From the NCBI RefSeq assembly GCF_047511655.1, contig NC_133394.1:112181343-112245342 (forward strand): DNA of 64,000 nt, written 5' to 3'. Shown one piece after another: positions 1 to 9,377 of the stretch. The stretch is from Castor canadensis. Lineage: Eukaryota; Chordata; Mammalia; Rodentia; Castoridae. The position numbers and the translations under genes are program-made. Each line of letters opens with the position of its first letter. The stretch's first letter is position 1. The notes below the pieces were generated by a model. It did no database searches. It was not told the origin of the DNA and was given only the letters and a program-made list of their open reading frames with translations.

Positions 1-486
1 ATATGATACTTAACTCAAGTTCTTTCTGTTTTTTATGAAGTGTCTGTTATACAGATAAGCTATTTATATTATTTTTCAGGTAAAATGTTAGGTTTTTTTT
101 CGGTTATGAAAAACTGATAATTGAAAACCATTGTATATCTGTGTTCAAATACCAATTGCTTTCAGTTACGTCCAGCCAGCTTTTACTGAGCACTGTGCTG
201 GGTGCCATGGAAAATAAAAGATAAATGGGGGTCTGGGGTTCAGTGGTAGAATGCTTACCTAGTATTCATAAGGCCCTGGCTTCGATTCCTAGCACTTAAT
301 AAAAAAAAAAAAAAATAGGGAACAGACCTTTCCATTGAGGAGAAGAAGACATACCTATACTTAAGTAGCAAAAATACGAGGCAGATTGTAAGATCAGTGA
401 TAAACATGTCATGTTGATACTCTGGTGGAAGTATTCATATACGAGAGTGAGTGTCACTTCATTGTTACTTTTTATTTTGCTTGTAG
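1..486 (+). other. CLOCK: CLOCK intron (partial, left edge of window)
   Basis: Intronic sequence upstream of the first visible CLOCK exon. It ends in a pyrimidine-rich tract and TTGTAG acceptor at 481-486. I see no further CLOCK exon here; the only structure is a monomeric tRNA-like SINE at about 227-315. Confidence 0.85.
227..315 (+). repeat. Monomeric tRNA-like (ID-type) SINE
   Basis: About 90 bp with the pattern ctggggttcagtggtagaatg .. ggccctggcttcgattcctag followed by a 15-A tail. The A-box and B-box like blocks come from a tRNA ancestor. Confidence 0.75.
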
Positions 487-576
487 TCTATAAATTCCCA
501 GTCTGTTGGTACATCATTAACACAGCCAGTGATGTCTCAAGCTGCAAATTTACCAATTCCACAAGGCATGTCCCAG
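487..576 (+). CDS. CLOCK: CLOCK coding exon (equivalent of mouse exon 18), 30 codons
   Basis: CLOCK is the bHLH-PAS transcription factor that pairs with BMAL1 on E-boxes to drive the circadian transcription loop in the nucleus. The frame reads [18 protein letters not shown] and ends PIPQGMSQ. This matches the Ser/Gln-rich linker between the PAS region and the exon 19 coiled coil of mammalian CLOCK, with a few substitutions against human as I recall it. The acceptor is ttgtag and the donor gtattt at 577. Phase is 0 at both ends, so it joins in frame to the next exon at 3692. The bHLH and PAS domains are encoded left of the window. Confidence 0.95.
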
Positions 577-828
577 GTATTTTTTGTTTGTTTTGGTTGA
601 GTATTTGTAAATGATAAGTTGTTTTTAAACTATTATGAATGTATTTATGTGCACATGCGCACACATACATATACAGGGATAGGTGCAGTGAATCTTAACT
701 TAGAAACATTTAGAATATCTAGAGATTTGTTTGTTATAAGATTATGAGGTATCACTGGCCCTTCAGGGTCACAAGTGCCAGATGCCTTTCAGGATTCACG
801 ATAGTCTCATATAACAAACAGTTGTCCT

Positions 829-958
829 CGTCCGTAATCACAGCATTTGGAAGGCTGAGGCAGGAAGATCATGAGTTTGAGGCCATCCTGGGTCTCAAAC
901 CTTTTTGGAGACCCTGTCTCATAAAAAAAGTCTTACTGGCAAAAAAAAAAAAAAAAAA
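829..958 (+). repeat. B1/7SL-like SINE
   Basis: Shows gtaatcacagcatttggaag, ggctgaggcaggaagatcat, a tgtctc end and an 18-A tail, the order seen in 7SL-derived SINEs. Confidence 0.75.
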
Positions 959-1873
959 GTCCTGCTTGATATGCCATAACATCTCCTCCCCTATTGAAAA
1001 ACACTGTAGATAGGAAGATACCAAAGATAAAATAGTTTATTTTGTTCTTCCTGTGGGTATTGGGACACTTGAGTAACTTTATTCTTATATTCATTCATTC
1101 ATATATGGGATATTTAGTAAGTTCCTTGTGTGTGGTGCTGACAATATTTATAATATCTATACTAAAAGACTTACTACATCTAGAGGGAATGACATAACTA
1201 CAAAACCATCTTATATAATCTGTGCACATTATGTGGACCCTTAATGCAGCCTTAAAGGGATAGAGGAAAACTTTCTAGAAGTGTTGCCAAACCTGAGTCC
1301 CACACAAGGCCTAAATACAGAAATTAGCAAGACACAGGAGAGCAATCCAAAAGCAGTGCTATATTATTCCTGATCATAACTTCTCAACTTGGGATGTATA
1401 CCTCATTCAGTATCTCAAAACACATTAAGAATACTACTGAGTAGTAATAAATATAAAATCTTTTGACTGTTTTGTTTAGCATTAAATCCTTATTTGTAGT
1501 AATATAAACTGTCGTATAAGGTCTTTACAACAGCACTCTATTTTAAATACTGTATTTAGTTACAACAGTTTTTAATCAGCATAAAGTCTGCAATTCGTAT
1601 TTTGAAGTGTTGACAAAATTTTTTATGTAAATATTCAGTCATATTTCAATATTATTCTTTAATCTCAGGATATTGATTAAGCATTTCCTAACATTTTATA
1701 TGGATATTTTCATAAAAAAATAATATGTACTATGTCAAAAATATTAGCAATCATTCAAATCTCACATTTTGTTTTCTAATAAAGCGAAACACTTTCCCTC
1801 TTTGTTCTGTGATTTTAGTTCCTGTTCTTCTGTGTTCTGTGTTTGTTTCTATTTTTTTATTTGTACTTAATAG

Positions 1874-2125
1874 AAATTCTTTAAATGGTGGAAGCTGGGC
1901 ACCAGTAGTCATGCCAATAATCCTAGCTATTTTTAGGAGGCTCAGATTGGGGAGGATCACAGTTTGAGGCCAGCCTTGGCAAATAGTTTGTGAGAGCTCA
2001 TCTCCAAAATAACCAGAGCAAAGTGGACTGGAGATGGGGCTCAAGTGGTAGAGCATCTGTTTTGCAAGCGTGGAGCTCTGAGTTCAATCCCCAGTCCCAC
2101 CAAAAAATAAATTCTTTAAATGGTG
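1874..2125 (+). repeat. Composite SINE (B1-like + tRNA-like) with 17-bp target-site duplication
   Basis: A left B1-like module (gctgggcaccagtagtcatg .. gaggccagccttggcaaata) is followed by a right tRNA-like module (ggagatggggctcaagtggt .. gttcaatccccagtcccacc) and an A-rich tail. The direct repeat aaattctttaaatggtg occurs perfectly at 1874-1890 and 2109-2125, immediately outside the element. The two modules therefore inserted as one unit. Confidence 0.9.
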
Positions 2126-3009
2126 ACAACATAATGTTTACCTGCAGGTACAAATTACTTTAGTTAAAATAAAACATATTTATATATCAAATAAGTAGAA
2201 CATATTTTGACTGATATTCAAAAAGTTATAAGAAATTTGAGGTACTGAATGTATAATTTTCTCACATTTAGTAGAATCTAAGATATGGTCTGGTTGTAAA
2301 TTTTAGAAATCAAAGTTATATGCTTTGATAAGTAATATTTGGTACCCTTAGTCTTTAAAAAAATTAACTAATTCAGCCTTTTTGAAGATAGAGTTAAAAA
2401 AGTGTTGAGGGAGACATTTCTTATTTTTAGGTACAGTTCATTGTAAGAGATTATTTTCAGATAGATCTTGTTCTGCTGAAACTCTTTCTGCTCTTATACT
2501 GTTAGCATGTACTGAATATTCATAGAAATAAATGAACCAGTGTAGATTTAAGAGGTGAATTATCAAATGGGTTTAAGCTGTAGAAAATAGGAGCTGCTTA
2601 AAACTCAGGTATAAAATACAGAGAAATAAGATTGAAAACCCTTGAAAGTAGAATAACTTTGTTTTCATTCATGTATGCATTCCATTTATTCAATTATAAT
2701 TGCTTTGTCATTGAAAACCTATATTTTAAACTAACTGGGGACAGTATCAGTTGAAAAGATGAGTGAAAATTGTAGTTTTGGTTATTTGTCAGATTTTTGT
2801 AACTTTGGATAATCCTATCGTGTACATAGAGGGCATTCTAGGGGTGACAGAGTTTGGTATGAATTAAATCCAGTTACAGGCTACATTTTTATTTGGTAAA
2901 GAATAGAAATGAAGGTGAGAAATAAGTAGCTTGTTCTAGTAAGTGGTTGAGCTACCCTCAGTATGAGCTTGGCTCTTCTAACTCCAGGATGTATTTATAA
3001 TCAGTCAAG

Positions 3010-3500
3010 ATCTGGTCAGAAACCAAAGCATACCAGAAATTTGAACAGGGATGATTTTTAAAAAAATATTAACTAGTAACTAAAATAAATAAAGAGAATC
3101 GAAAGGCTATAGGAATAGGAGAGCATCCAAGGAAGAGACAGACTGAGAAAACTCCCCCCAGCTTCCTGAACAACTCTTCCCCTCACCCTAAGCTAAGATT
3201 CAGATGTCATTGTAGACAGGTCTGACTACAACCATTGAGTGATGGAGGGGTTAATGCCACAAAGGCAGATTGGAGGACAGGAAGCTACCTGCTGGGGGAC
3301 TGGTAAAACTTGTTTGGAAGATTTCCACTGGGAGGGATGTCATTGGGACTTGCTGAAAAGCTGCTTGCTCTGGGTGCTGATGAAACTCACTAGGAGGCTG
3401 CCCATTGCACCTGTGACAAAAGAGACTGAAAAGCATCAGAACCAGAAAGATAAGCACCTTTATTTGTAGCATCCTTCTAGCACCATCTTTTGACAAAGGA
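3010..3500. repeat. Probable old interspersed repeat, family not assigned
   Basis: Starts near ccagaaatttgaacagggat and continues through a gene-free stretch that reads like a diverged retrotransposon 3' end. I cannot name the family; it could also be unique intron sequence. Confidence 0.3.
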
Positions 3501-3691
3501 GAATTAGTTTTAAGGTCCATCTTCCATTGTCACAGAGCAAAGTTGGACAGATTAGGAGCAGAGATGTAGTACATTGATAAGTGGCGTGACATTCTTAACT
3601 CATGATATATTGTTTACTTTTCACATTTCAAGTAATTATGAGGAGCAAGTAATTCTAAAATATGTTACTTTTCCCACATATGGTACTTCAG

Positions 3692-3844
3692 TTTCAGTTT
3701 TCAGCTCAGCTAGGAGCCATGCAACATCTGAAAGACCAGTTGGAGCAACGAACACGGATGATAGAGGCGAATATTCATCGGCAACAAGAAGAACTAAGGA
3801 AAATTCAAGAACAACTTCAAATGGTCCATGGTCAAGGGCTACAG
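3692..3844 (+). CDS. CLOCK: CLOCK coding exon equivalent to mouse exon 19 (51 codons)
   Basis: This 153-bp phase-0 exon encodes a 51-residue, charged, Gln-rich segment that begins [20 protein letters not shown] and ends [11 protein letters not shown]. It is apparently identical to the mouse and human sequence. It is the segment lost in the classical mouse Clock-delta19 mutant, where it is skipped because of a donor mutation. It forms a coiled coil and has been reported to contact CIPC and MLL1. Here the acceptor is tacttcag and the donor CAG|gtaagg; the third intron base is A, the normal allele. Heptad-like spacing of Leu/Met/Ile is visible across the middle of the segment. Confidence 0.97.
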
Positions 3845-4494
3845 GTAAGGTATTGTTACATTTGAAAACAGAGCATCCTGTTCACATTTTGGATTTCTAG
3901 AAAATTTATTTTTCTTAATGAACAGTGAGGTGCCAGAGAGTTCAGTTCAGCAAGTACCTGCACGTGTGATTATACCTAAAGCCTCCAAAGATACTCATTC
4001 CTAAGGTTATTTCCATCAGCCTTCTTGTTTTTGTAGATAAATGAGCTCAAGATTTTAGTTAAGTTCACATTCATCATATAAAAATATTTTATAGAAGCTT
4101 TGAGGTAAAGAATTTATAAGTTAATAGTTTTAATAAAATAACAGGTATGTTCGTATCCATCTTATTTGACCAATTAACAGTACCATCTAGGGAAAAGTTA
4201 GGTGAAAACAACTTCTATCTAATGTCAGAAATGATAGATGATAGGTGATACAAAGCTGCTAGCCAGGGCCTTTTGAGTATTACTGAGTTACACATTTTGT
4301 AACTATTGAAAACATGGCAAGGTTAGGATGAGTGGAAAGTGAAAATGGCGTTTCATAATTTATTCAATAATCATCTGTTGCTAATTTTTCGTTCAAAATG
4401 ACCTATGTTTTGTTACTTGACTTTGAAACTTCATTTTGTTTGATTTCTTTTAGTGCTCTCATTTGCCTTTTTATTTTCCATTTATTCTTTATTC

Positions 4495-4800
4495 TTTTTT
4501 TTGGCGGTACTGGGGTTTGAACTGAGGGCCACTCACTTCCTAGGTGGGAGAACTAGCCCTTGAGCACTCACCAATCCTTTTTGTGTTGGTCAATTTTGAG
4601 ATAGGGTCTTGCTTTTTGCCACGGCTGGGTTGGACCACCATCCTCCTATTCATGTTTCTCCTTGTACCTGGATGACATGCCCACACCATCGTGCCCAGGC
4701 ATTGTTGAGAAAAGATTTTGCCTAGGTTGGCCTTGAACCATGATCCTCTGATCTGTGCTTCCTGGGTAGCTAGGATCCCTTAAGTCAGTGCATCTGGCCT
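4495..4800 (-). repeat. Composite SINE, inverted
   Basis: Reads on the + strand as ggcggtactggggtttgaac .. gatagggtcttgctttttgc .. ggccttgaaccatgatcctc, the reverse complement of the tRNA-like plus B1-like modules seen elsewhere in the window. Confidence 0.8.
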
Positions 4801-4830
4801 TGCCTTTGTTTTTAAACTACAAAGCTCATT

Positions 4831-4915
4831 TGGGGTAGGGATGTAGTTAGGAGTAGAGCCCTTGCCTAACCTGCTCAAAACCCTGGGTTCTGTCCCAAGT
4901 ATAGCCAAAAAAAAA
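4831..4915 (+). repeat. Monomeric tRNA-like SINE
   Basis: tggggtagggatgtagttag .. ccctgggttctgtcccaagt and an A tail; diverged ID-type unit. Confidence 0.7.
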
Positions 4916-4969
4916 GAGAGTTTAAAAAAAAACCACCTCATTTAAATGTAATTTTATTTATTTTTATAG

Positions 4970-5179
4970 ATGTTTTTGCAACAGTCAAACCCTGGATTGA
5001 ATTTCGGTTCTATTCAACTTTCTTCTGGAAATCCGTCTAATATCCAGCAACTCACACCTATAAGTATGCAAGGCCAGGTTGTTCCTACTAACCAAATTCA
5101 AAGTGGAATGAACACTGGGCATATCGGCACAAGTCAGCACATGATACAGCAACAGACTTTACAAAGTGCATCAACTCAG
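4970..5179 (+). CDS. CLOCK: CLOCK coding exon 20 equivalent (70 codons)
   Basis: Phase-0 exon between tttttatag and gtaata. The frame starts [20 protein letters not shown] and ends LQSASTQ, part of the Gln/Ser-rich C-terminal region of CLOCK. The Met at its first codon is internal, not a start: the frame is continuous with the preceding exon 19 equivalent. Low-complexity Gln, Ser and Asn use is typical of this transactivation region. Confidence 0.96.
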
Positions 5180-5869
5180 GTAATACAGTCAAGTACAGTG
5201 TGCCATCAGATATTCAGTGATTGAAACACGTACTAATGTTAAAACAAAAAGTTCTGTCTTACATGCTCTTAAAGTTTGGTGATAATTATAACATATAATA
5301 CTGAGTAATTATTAAAATATTTTGTGGAAAATTACATTAGTGTTCAATATTTCAACATTTAAAAAATTTTACAGTCTGTAAAGGCTCTAGTCTAATAAGT
5401 ATACCAGCTCCTTATAACTTAAAGGTTACTTCTGTATGTTAAAAAGCTGACCAGGAAAGATGTTACATGTGCAGAATAACTGTTGGGGAATGAGTGATAG
5501 TTTAATCAACATTCCATGAAATTCTGGTAATTAGTGTAGGTCTGTGACTAGTTGAAAAAATATAAAAATGTGTAATCATCAGTCACTCACTTCAGGTATT
5601 TAGCAGAAATCCTATATGTGTATTTTCTATCATCCCTGTAAAGATCATGCTCCTTTAAAAGTGCAAACTTACTTTCAAGCCGAGGAATTCAAACCTAATC
5701 CATTCCCAGTTACTATAAGTCACTCCTTTGTGATTAGCTTTCTCTCAGAATAATATATCCTGCCACTCTTTCTTTGTTAATGTCAACTGTTGTTAAAATA
5801 ATGAATATAGAAGCATATTTCCCAGATAATTTTGTTCAGTTAATCTCTCTGTAAAAACTTCTTTTCTAG
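5180..5869 (+). other. CLOCK: CLOCK intron between exons 20 and 21
   Basis: 690 bp, AT-rich, no repeat or exon recognised. It ends in the tandem acceptor ctag/cag described separately. Confidence 0.85.
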
Positions 5870-6075
5870 CAGAGTCAACAAAGTGTACTGAGTGGGCACA
5901 GTCAGCAAACGTCTCTTCCAAGTCAGACACAGAGTACTCTTACAACCCCACTGTATAACACTATGGTGATTTCTCAGCCTGCAGCTGGAAGCATGGTCCA
6001 GATTCCATCTAGTATGCCGCAGACCAGTACCCAGGGTGCCACAGTAACTACATTCACTCAGGACAGACAGATAAG
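5870..6075 (+). CDS. CLOCK: CLOCK coding exon 21 equivalent, with NAGNAG start
   Basis: The frame reads [20 protein letters not shown] near its start and ends TFTQDRQI plus two bases of the next Arg codon; the donor is gtagtt at 6076. The acceptor is tctagcag, so splicing can use the first AG (exon starts 5870 and gains one Gln codon, CAG) or the second (exon starts 5873). Both keep the frame. From memory, mouse CLOCK carries the extra Gln at this junction and the common human form does not, so either start is plausible. The exon encodes more of the Ser/Thr/Gln-rich C-terminal region. Confidence 0.95.
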
Positions 6076-6138
6076 GTAGTTGTTGTATTTTGCTTGTCAT
6101 TTTCTAAATTGTAAATTGATTAATTAAAAACAATAATG

Positions 6139-6222
6139 TGGGGCTGTGGATGTAGTTCAGTGGTAGATTACTTGGCCAGCATACACAAGGCCCTCAGTTC
6201 AGTCACCATTCCTGCAAAAAAA
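6139..6222 (+). repeat. Monomeric tRNA-like SINE
   Basis: gggctgtggatgtagttcag .. aaggccctcagttcagtcac and a short A tail. Confidence 0.75.
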
Positions 6223-7090
6223 CCAATAAAACAATCATTTGATTGTTGAGAAAACATACCTATTGTTTAAAGGGTTTAAAAGTTAAGAGTAACATCAAAT
6301 TTTATTTTTTATCAAAAAATAGGCTACCAAATATTATAGGATCCACATTCTATAGCACACTGTTATATAAGGGTTATGACAGGCTGTTTCACCGGGCAAC
6401 TTTTATCTTTTAAATACAGTGTTAGAGAGGCCTTAGTGTTAGTGGTTAGGGTAGTTTACCTTTTATAAATCAATTAAGTTCTCAACACTCATTACTTAAT
6501 TTTAATTTTTTTTAAAGGATCTTCTCTCATTTCCCTGTGTCCCAAAGAAGAAAAATATGGGTTTTAGTAATTGGGTCAAGAGCCTATATGGTTAAGGCAT
6601 TGAGGAGTCAGCTTTGAACTCAAACCTGGGTATCTCATTTCAAAGTTTAAGTGCTTAAATACTTAAGGTTTTGTGCACTATTAAAGAAAAACAGCCATCT
6701 ATGACTTACTTCAGTGAGAAGTCCAAATTACTGACATAGAAATAAGTTTTCTGTGCTGTGAAGCTGTCTTTTAGCAACTATAGGATCTCTAGTCTTAAGT
6801 CTCTAATTTTAAATGCTTTTTATTTGTTAACTTATTTTACTCCAAGTACACTGCTTCTTGTATTATAGATTTGCTGTTGTATTGAGCAATGTAATATATT
6901 TTATCAAAATTGTGTTGATGATTTGCAGAAAGAAGAAGCTACAGGATTACATAGACAAGGAGAGCAGAGAAAACTCATTGTTTCTCTTGGGAACCCAGTT
7001 TTCTCAACTTAGGAAGTCCAACGTTTAGCTCTCACATTCTGTAGGAAGTCTTAGGAATGTGTACTACAGAAATGCAGAGGGCAGATTTTG

Positions 7091-7168
7091 TTTTTGTTGC
7101 TGGGGATTGGATCCAAGGCCTTGTGTAGATTATGCATGATCTTTATCATTCAGCTACACACCCAGCCA
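7091..7168 (-). repeat. Monomeric tRNA-like SINE, inverted
   Basis: Reads ttgctggggattggatccaa .. cagctacacacccagccac on the + strand, the reverse complement of an ID-type unit. Confidence 0.7.
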
Positions 7169-7676
7169 CAGGACTGATGTAAAAGCCTAAGGAAAAAGAC
7201 ATTAAACTAGAATGCTGGCAAGCATTTGGGAGAGTGCAATTTAGAAACTATTTGTAAATACCTGTTTTCTTGAGGGGGGAAGTACATATTTCAGCAAACT
7301 TTTGAAGCACATAGATGAGTATGGCATAGCCCATTCCCCAGGTGTGATGAATACTTGATCTTTAGAAGGGAGTGAAAATTAGCAAATTCTAACAGCAAGC
7401 ACTGTGCTACATTGATACATTTATAAATTGAGAATATTTTTATTTATTGTTAGAATGTCACTTGTTTTTAATTATGTTTATAAGATACAACCTTCAGTGT
7501 AAACTTTTCTATAAACGTAGAGTAATTTTAAGTTATCTTATGGTAGCTTTAAGTTCATTTGTGAATTATGTGCCAATGTGGTAAATGAACTATGTGCCAC
7601 ATTTATCTGACTCTCAAGTACCTAGTCAATTTTATAAAAAGAAAAATGTTTATACTTTTTTAAATGCTTAAAAAAT

Positions 7677-8880
7677 TTTGTGATAAAATATATATAACAT
7701 AAAATTTACTATACTAACCATTTAAAGTTTGCAGTTCAGTGGCCTTAAGTACATTCCCATGGTTGTTACTATCACTCCCAATCATGTCCAGAATGTTTTT
7801 GATCTTTCCAAGCTAAAACTTTGTATTTCATACCCATTAAACAATTCCCTGGCTTCCCTGCCTCCTATCCCTTGGCTACCACCATTCTCTCTGTCTGTGA
7901 ATTTGACTATTTTGAAGTAGTTCATAGAAGTGGAGATCATTCATAGTGTATTTGGTATTTTTGTAACTGACTTACTTCAGTTAGCTTGATATTCTCTGGG
8001 TTCATTTATGTTGTAGCATCCTTCTTTAAGGCCTTCCTTTTTGTGTGTATGTACCACATTTCGTTTATGCATTCTACCTGTCAGTGGATACTTGGGTTGC
8101 TTCCATCTTTTAGTTATTGTGACTAAATGCTGCCCTGAACATAGGTGTACGAATATATGGGTCCCTGGTTTCATTTTTTTTGGATTATTTACCCAGAAGT
8201 GGAATTGGCTTCATGTGGTAATTCTGTTTTAATTTTTTGAGGAACTGCCATATGGTTTTCCATAGTGGTTGTACCATTTTACGTTCCCACCAGCAGTGCA
8301 CAGGTTCCAGTTTCTCCACATCTTTGCAAACACTGGTTAATTCCTGTTGCTGTATTAGTTTCCTGATGGGAATAAAGAGCTTCTTCTTGAGGGTTTAATT
8401 AGCATTTCCCTAGTGATTACTGATATGAGCACCTTTTTGGGTATTTATTGGCCATTTGCTTATCTTTTTTGGAGAAAAAAAAGATAAGCAAAAAAAGTGT
8501 ATTCTGTTTTGACCTTTGTTCATTTTTTAAGTAGGTTGATTGTTGTTTAGTTGTAAGAATTCTTGACATGTTCTTGTTCATATGATAACTAAATATATCA
8601 GATACATGATTCACAACATGTTGATTTTCCTTTTGATGCACAAAACTTTTGGTTTGATATAGTCAAGTTTATCTGTGCTTTTGGTGTCACCAGTGAAACT
8701 GTTGCCAAGTCCAGTGCCACGAAGCTTTTCTGCTATGTTTTAATTTGGGTTTTATAGTTCTTAGTATCTGTGTTTGCGTTTTGATTCATTTTGAATTGGT
8801 TTTTTGTATAAGTGTCCATCCTTTTGAATAAAAATACTCTAAAAAGTATTTTTTCATATTCCTATTTTTTGTCAATATAT
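7677..8880 (-). mobile_element. Old L1 LINE 3' end (end of ORF2 region plus 3' UTR), inverted
   Basis: The + strand shows blocks typical of the reverse complement of ancient mammalian L1M-type 3' ends: ataacataaaatttactata, agtggccttaagtacattcc, acccagaagtggaattggct, gaggaactgccatatggttt and gttcccaccagcagtgcaca. The 3' end lies near 7680 and the copy is 5'-truncated near 8880. No intact reading frame. Confidence 0.8.
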
Positions 8881-9082
8881 TGATTTTGCTGTATACATTT
8901 TTTTGTTATACTGATATCCCAAAGGGAATTTTTCAAAACAGAAATAGGAGCATACAGCTCTTAGAAAACTAAACTGGCAGTATCATTGGGTGTTATCTTA
9001 GATCAGTGTTAAGTCTACTACCTTTTATGATATGTACCTGGTACTTTTGACTCCCCTTTTATTTCTTTCTTTCCTCTCACAG

Positions 9083-9242
9083 ATTTTCTCAAGGTCAGCA
9101 ACTTGTGACCAAATTAGTAACTGCTCCTGTAGCTTGTGGGGCAGTCATGGTACCTAGTACCATGCTCATGGGTCAGGTGGTAACCGCCTATCCTACTTTC
9201 ACCACACAACAGCAGCAGGCACAGACATTGTCAGTAACACAG

Positions 9243-9280
<38 letters not shown>

Positions 9281-9377
9281 ACAGCAACAGCAGCAGAGTT
9301 CCCAAGAACAGCCACTTCCTGCAATTCAGCAACCATCTCAGGCTCAGCTGACCCAACCACCACAACAGTTTCTACAG
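9083..9377 (+). CDS. CLOCK: CLOCK coding exon 22 equivalent, with 19-Gln tract
   Basis: The exon follows ctcacag and ends CAG|gtaaat. It completes the split Arg codon, then reads [36 protein letters not shown] and, near its end, [11 protein letters not shown]. This is the conserved hydrophobic patch and Gln-rich activation region of CLOCK. A run of 19 consecutive Gln codons spans 9240-9296: 8 CAG, CAA, 4 CAG, CAA, CAG, CAA, 3 CAG. From memory the human tract is about 6 and the mouse tract is longer and broken by Pro. Length is 295 bp (1 + 98 codons), so phase is kept into the last exon. Confidence 0.97.
9240..9296 (+). repeat. CLOCK: CAG/CAA trinucleotide repeat encoding Gln19 in CLOCK
   Basis: 57 bp with 16 CAG and 3 CAA codons; the longest pure CAG run is 8 units. 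Tracts like this change length by replication slippage, and the CAA interruptions should damp it. Confidence 0.97.

Larger units (their letters stand above)
577..3691 (+). other. CLOCK: CLOCK intron between exons 18 and 19
   Basis: AT-rich intron with no supported exon. It contains a B1-like SINE at about 829-958, a full-length composite SINE at 1891-2108 and an older unassigned repeat-like stretch at about 3010-3500. The short reading frames here (for example at 744-1013 and 3239-3469) lie in repeats or are chance. Confidence 0.85.
3845..4969 (+). other. CLOCK: CLOCK intron between exons 19 and 20
   Basis: Contains an inverted composite SINE at about 4495-4800 and a monomeric tRNA-like SINE at about 4831-4915, whose tail lies only about 55 bp before the next exon. 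No extra exon seen. Confidence 0.8.
6076..9082 (+). other. CLOCK: CLOCK intron between exons 21 and 22
   Basis: Holds monomeric SINEs at about 6139-6222 (+) and 7091-7168 (-) and an inverted old L1 3' end at about 7677-8880. The reading frames at 7729-8232 belong to that L1 fragment. No CLOCK exon in between. Confidence 0.85.

Noticed and set aside
4970-5224. Independent small gene starting at MFLQQSN
   Set aside because: It is CLOCK exon 20 read through its donor; the Met is internal to the CLOCK frame.
7729-8232. Small genes at 7729-7920 and 8041-8232
   Set aside because: Both lie within an inverted ancient L1 3' end and show no coding conservation.
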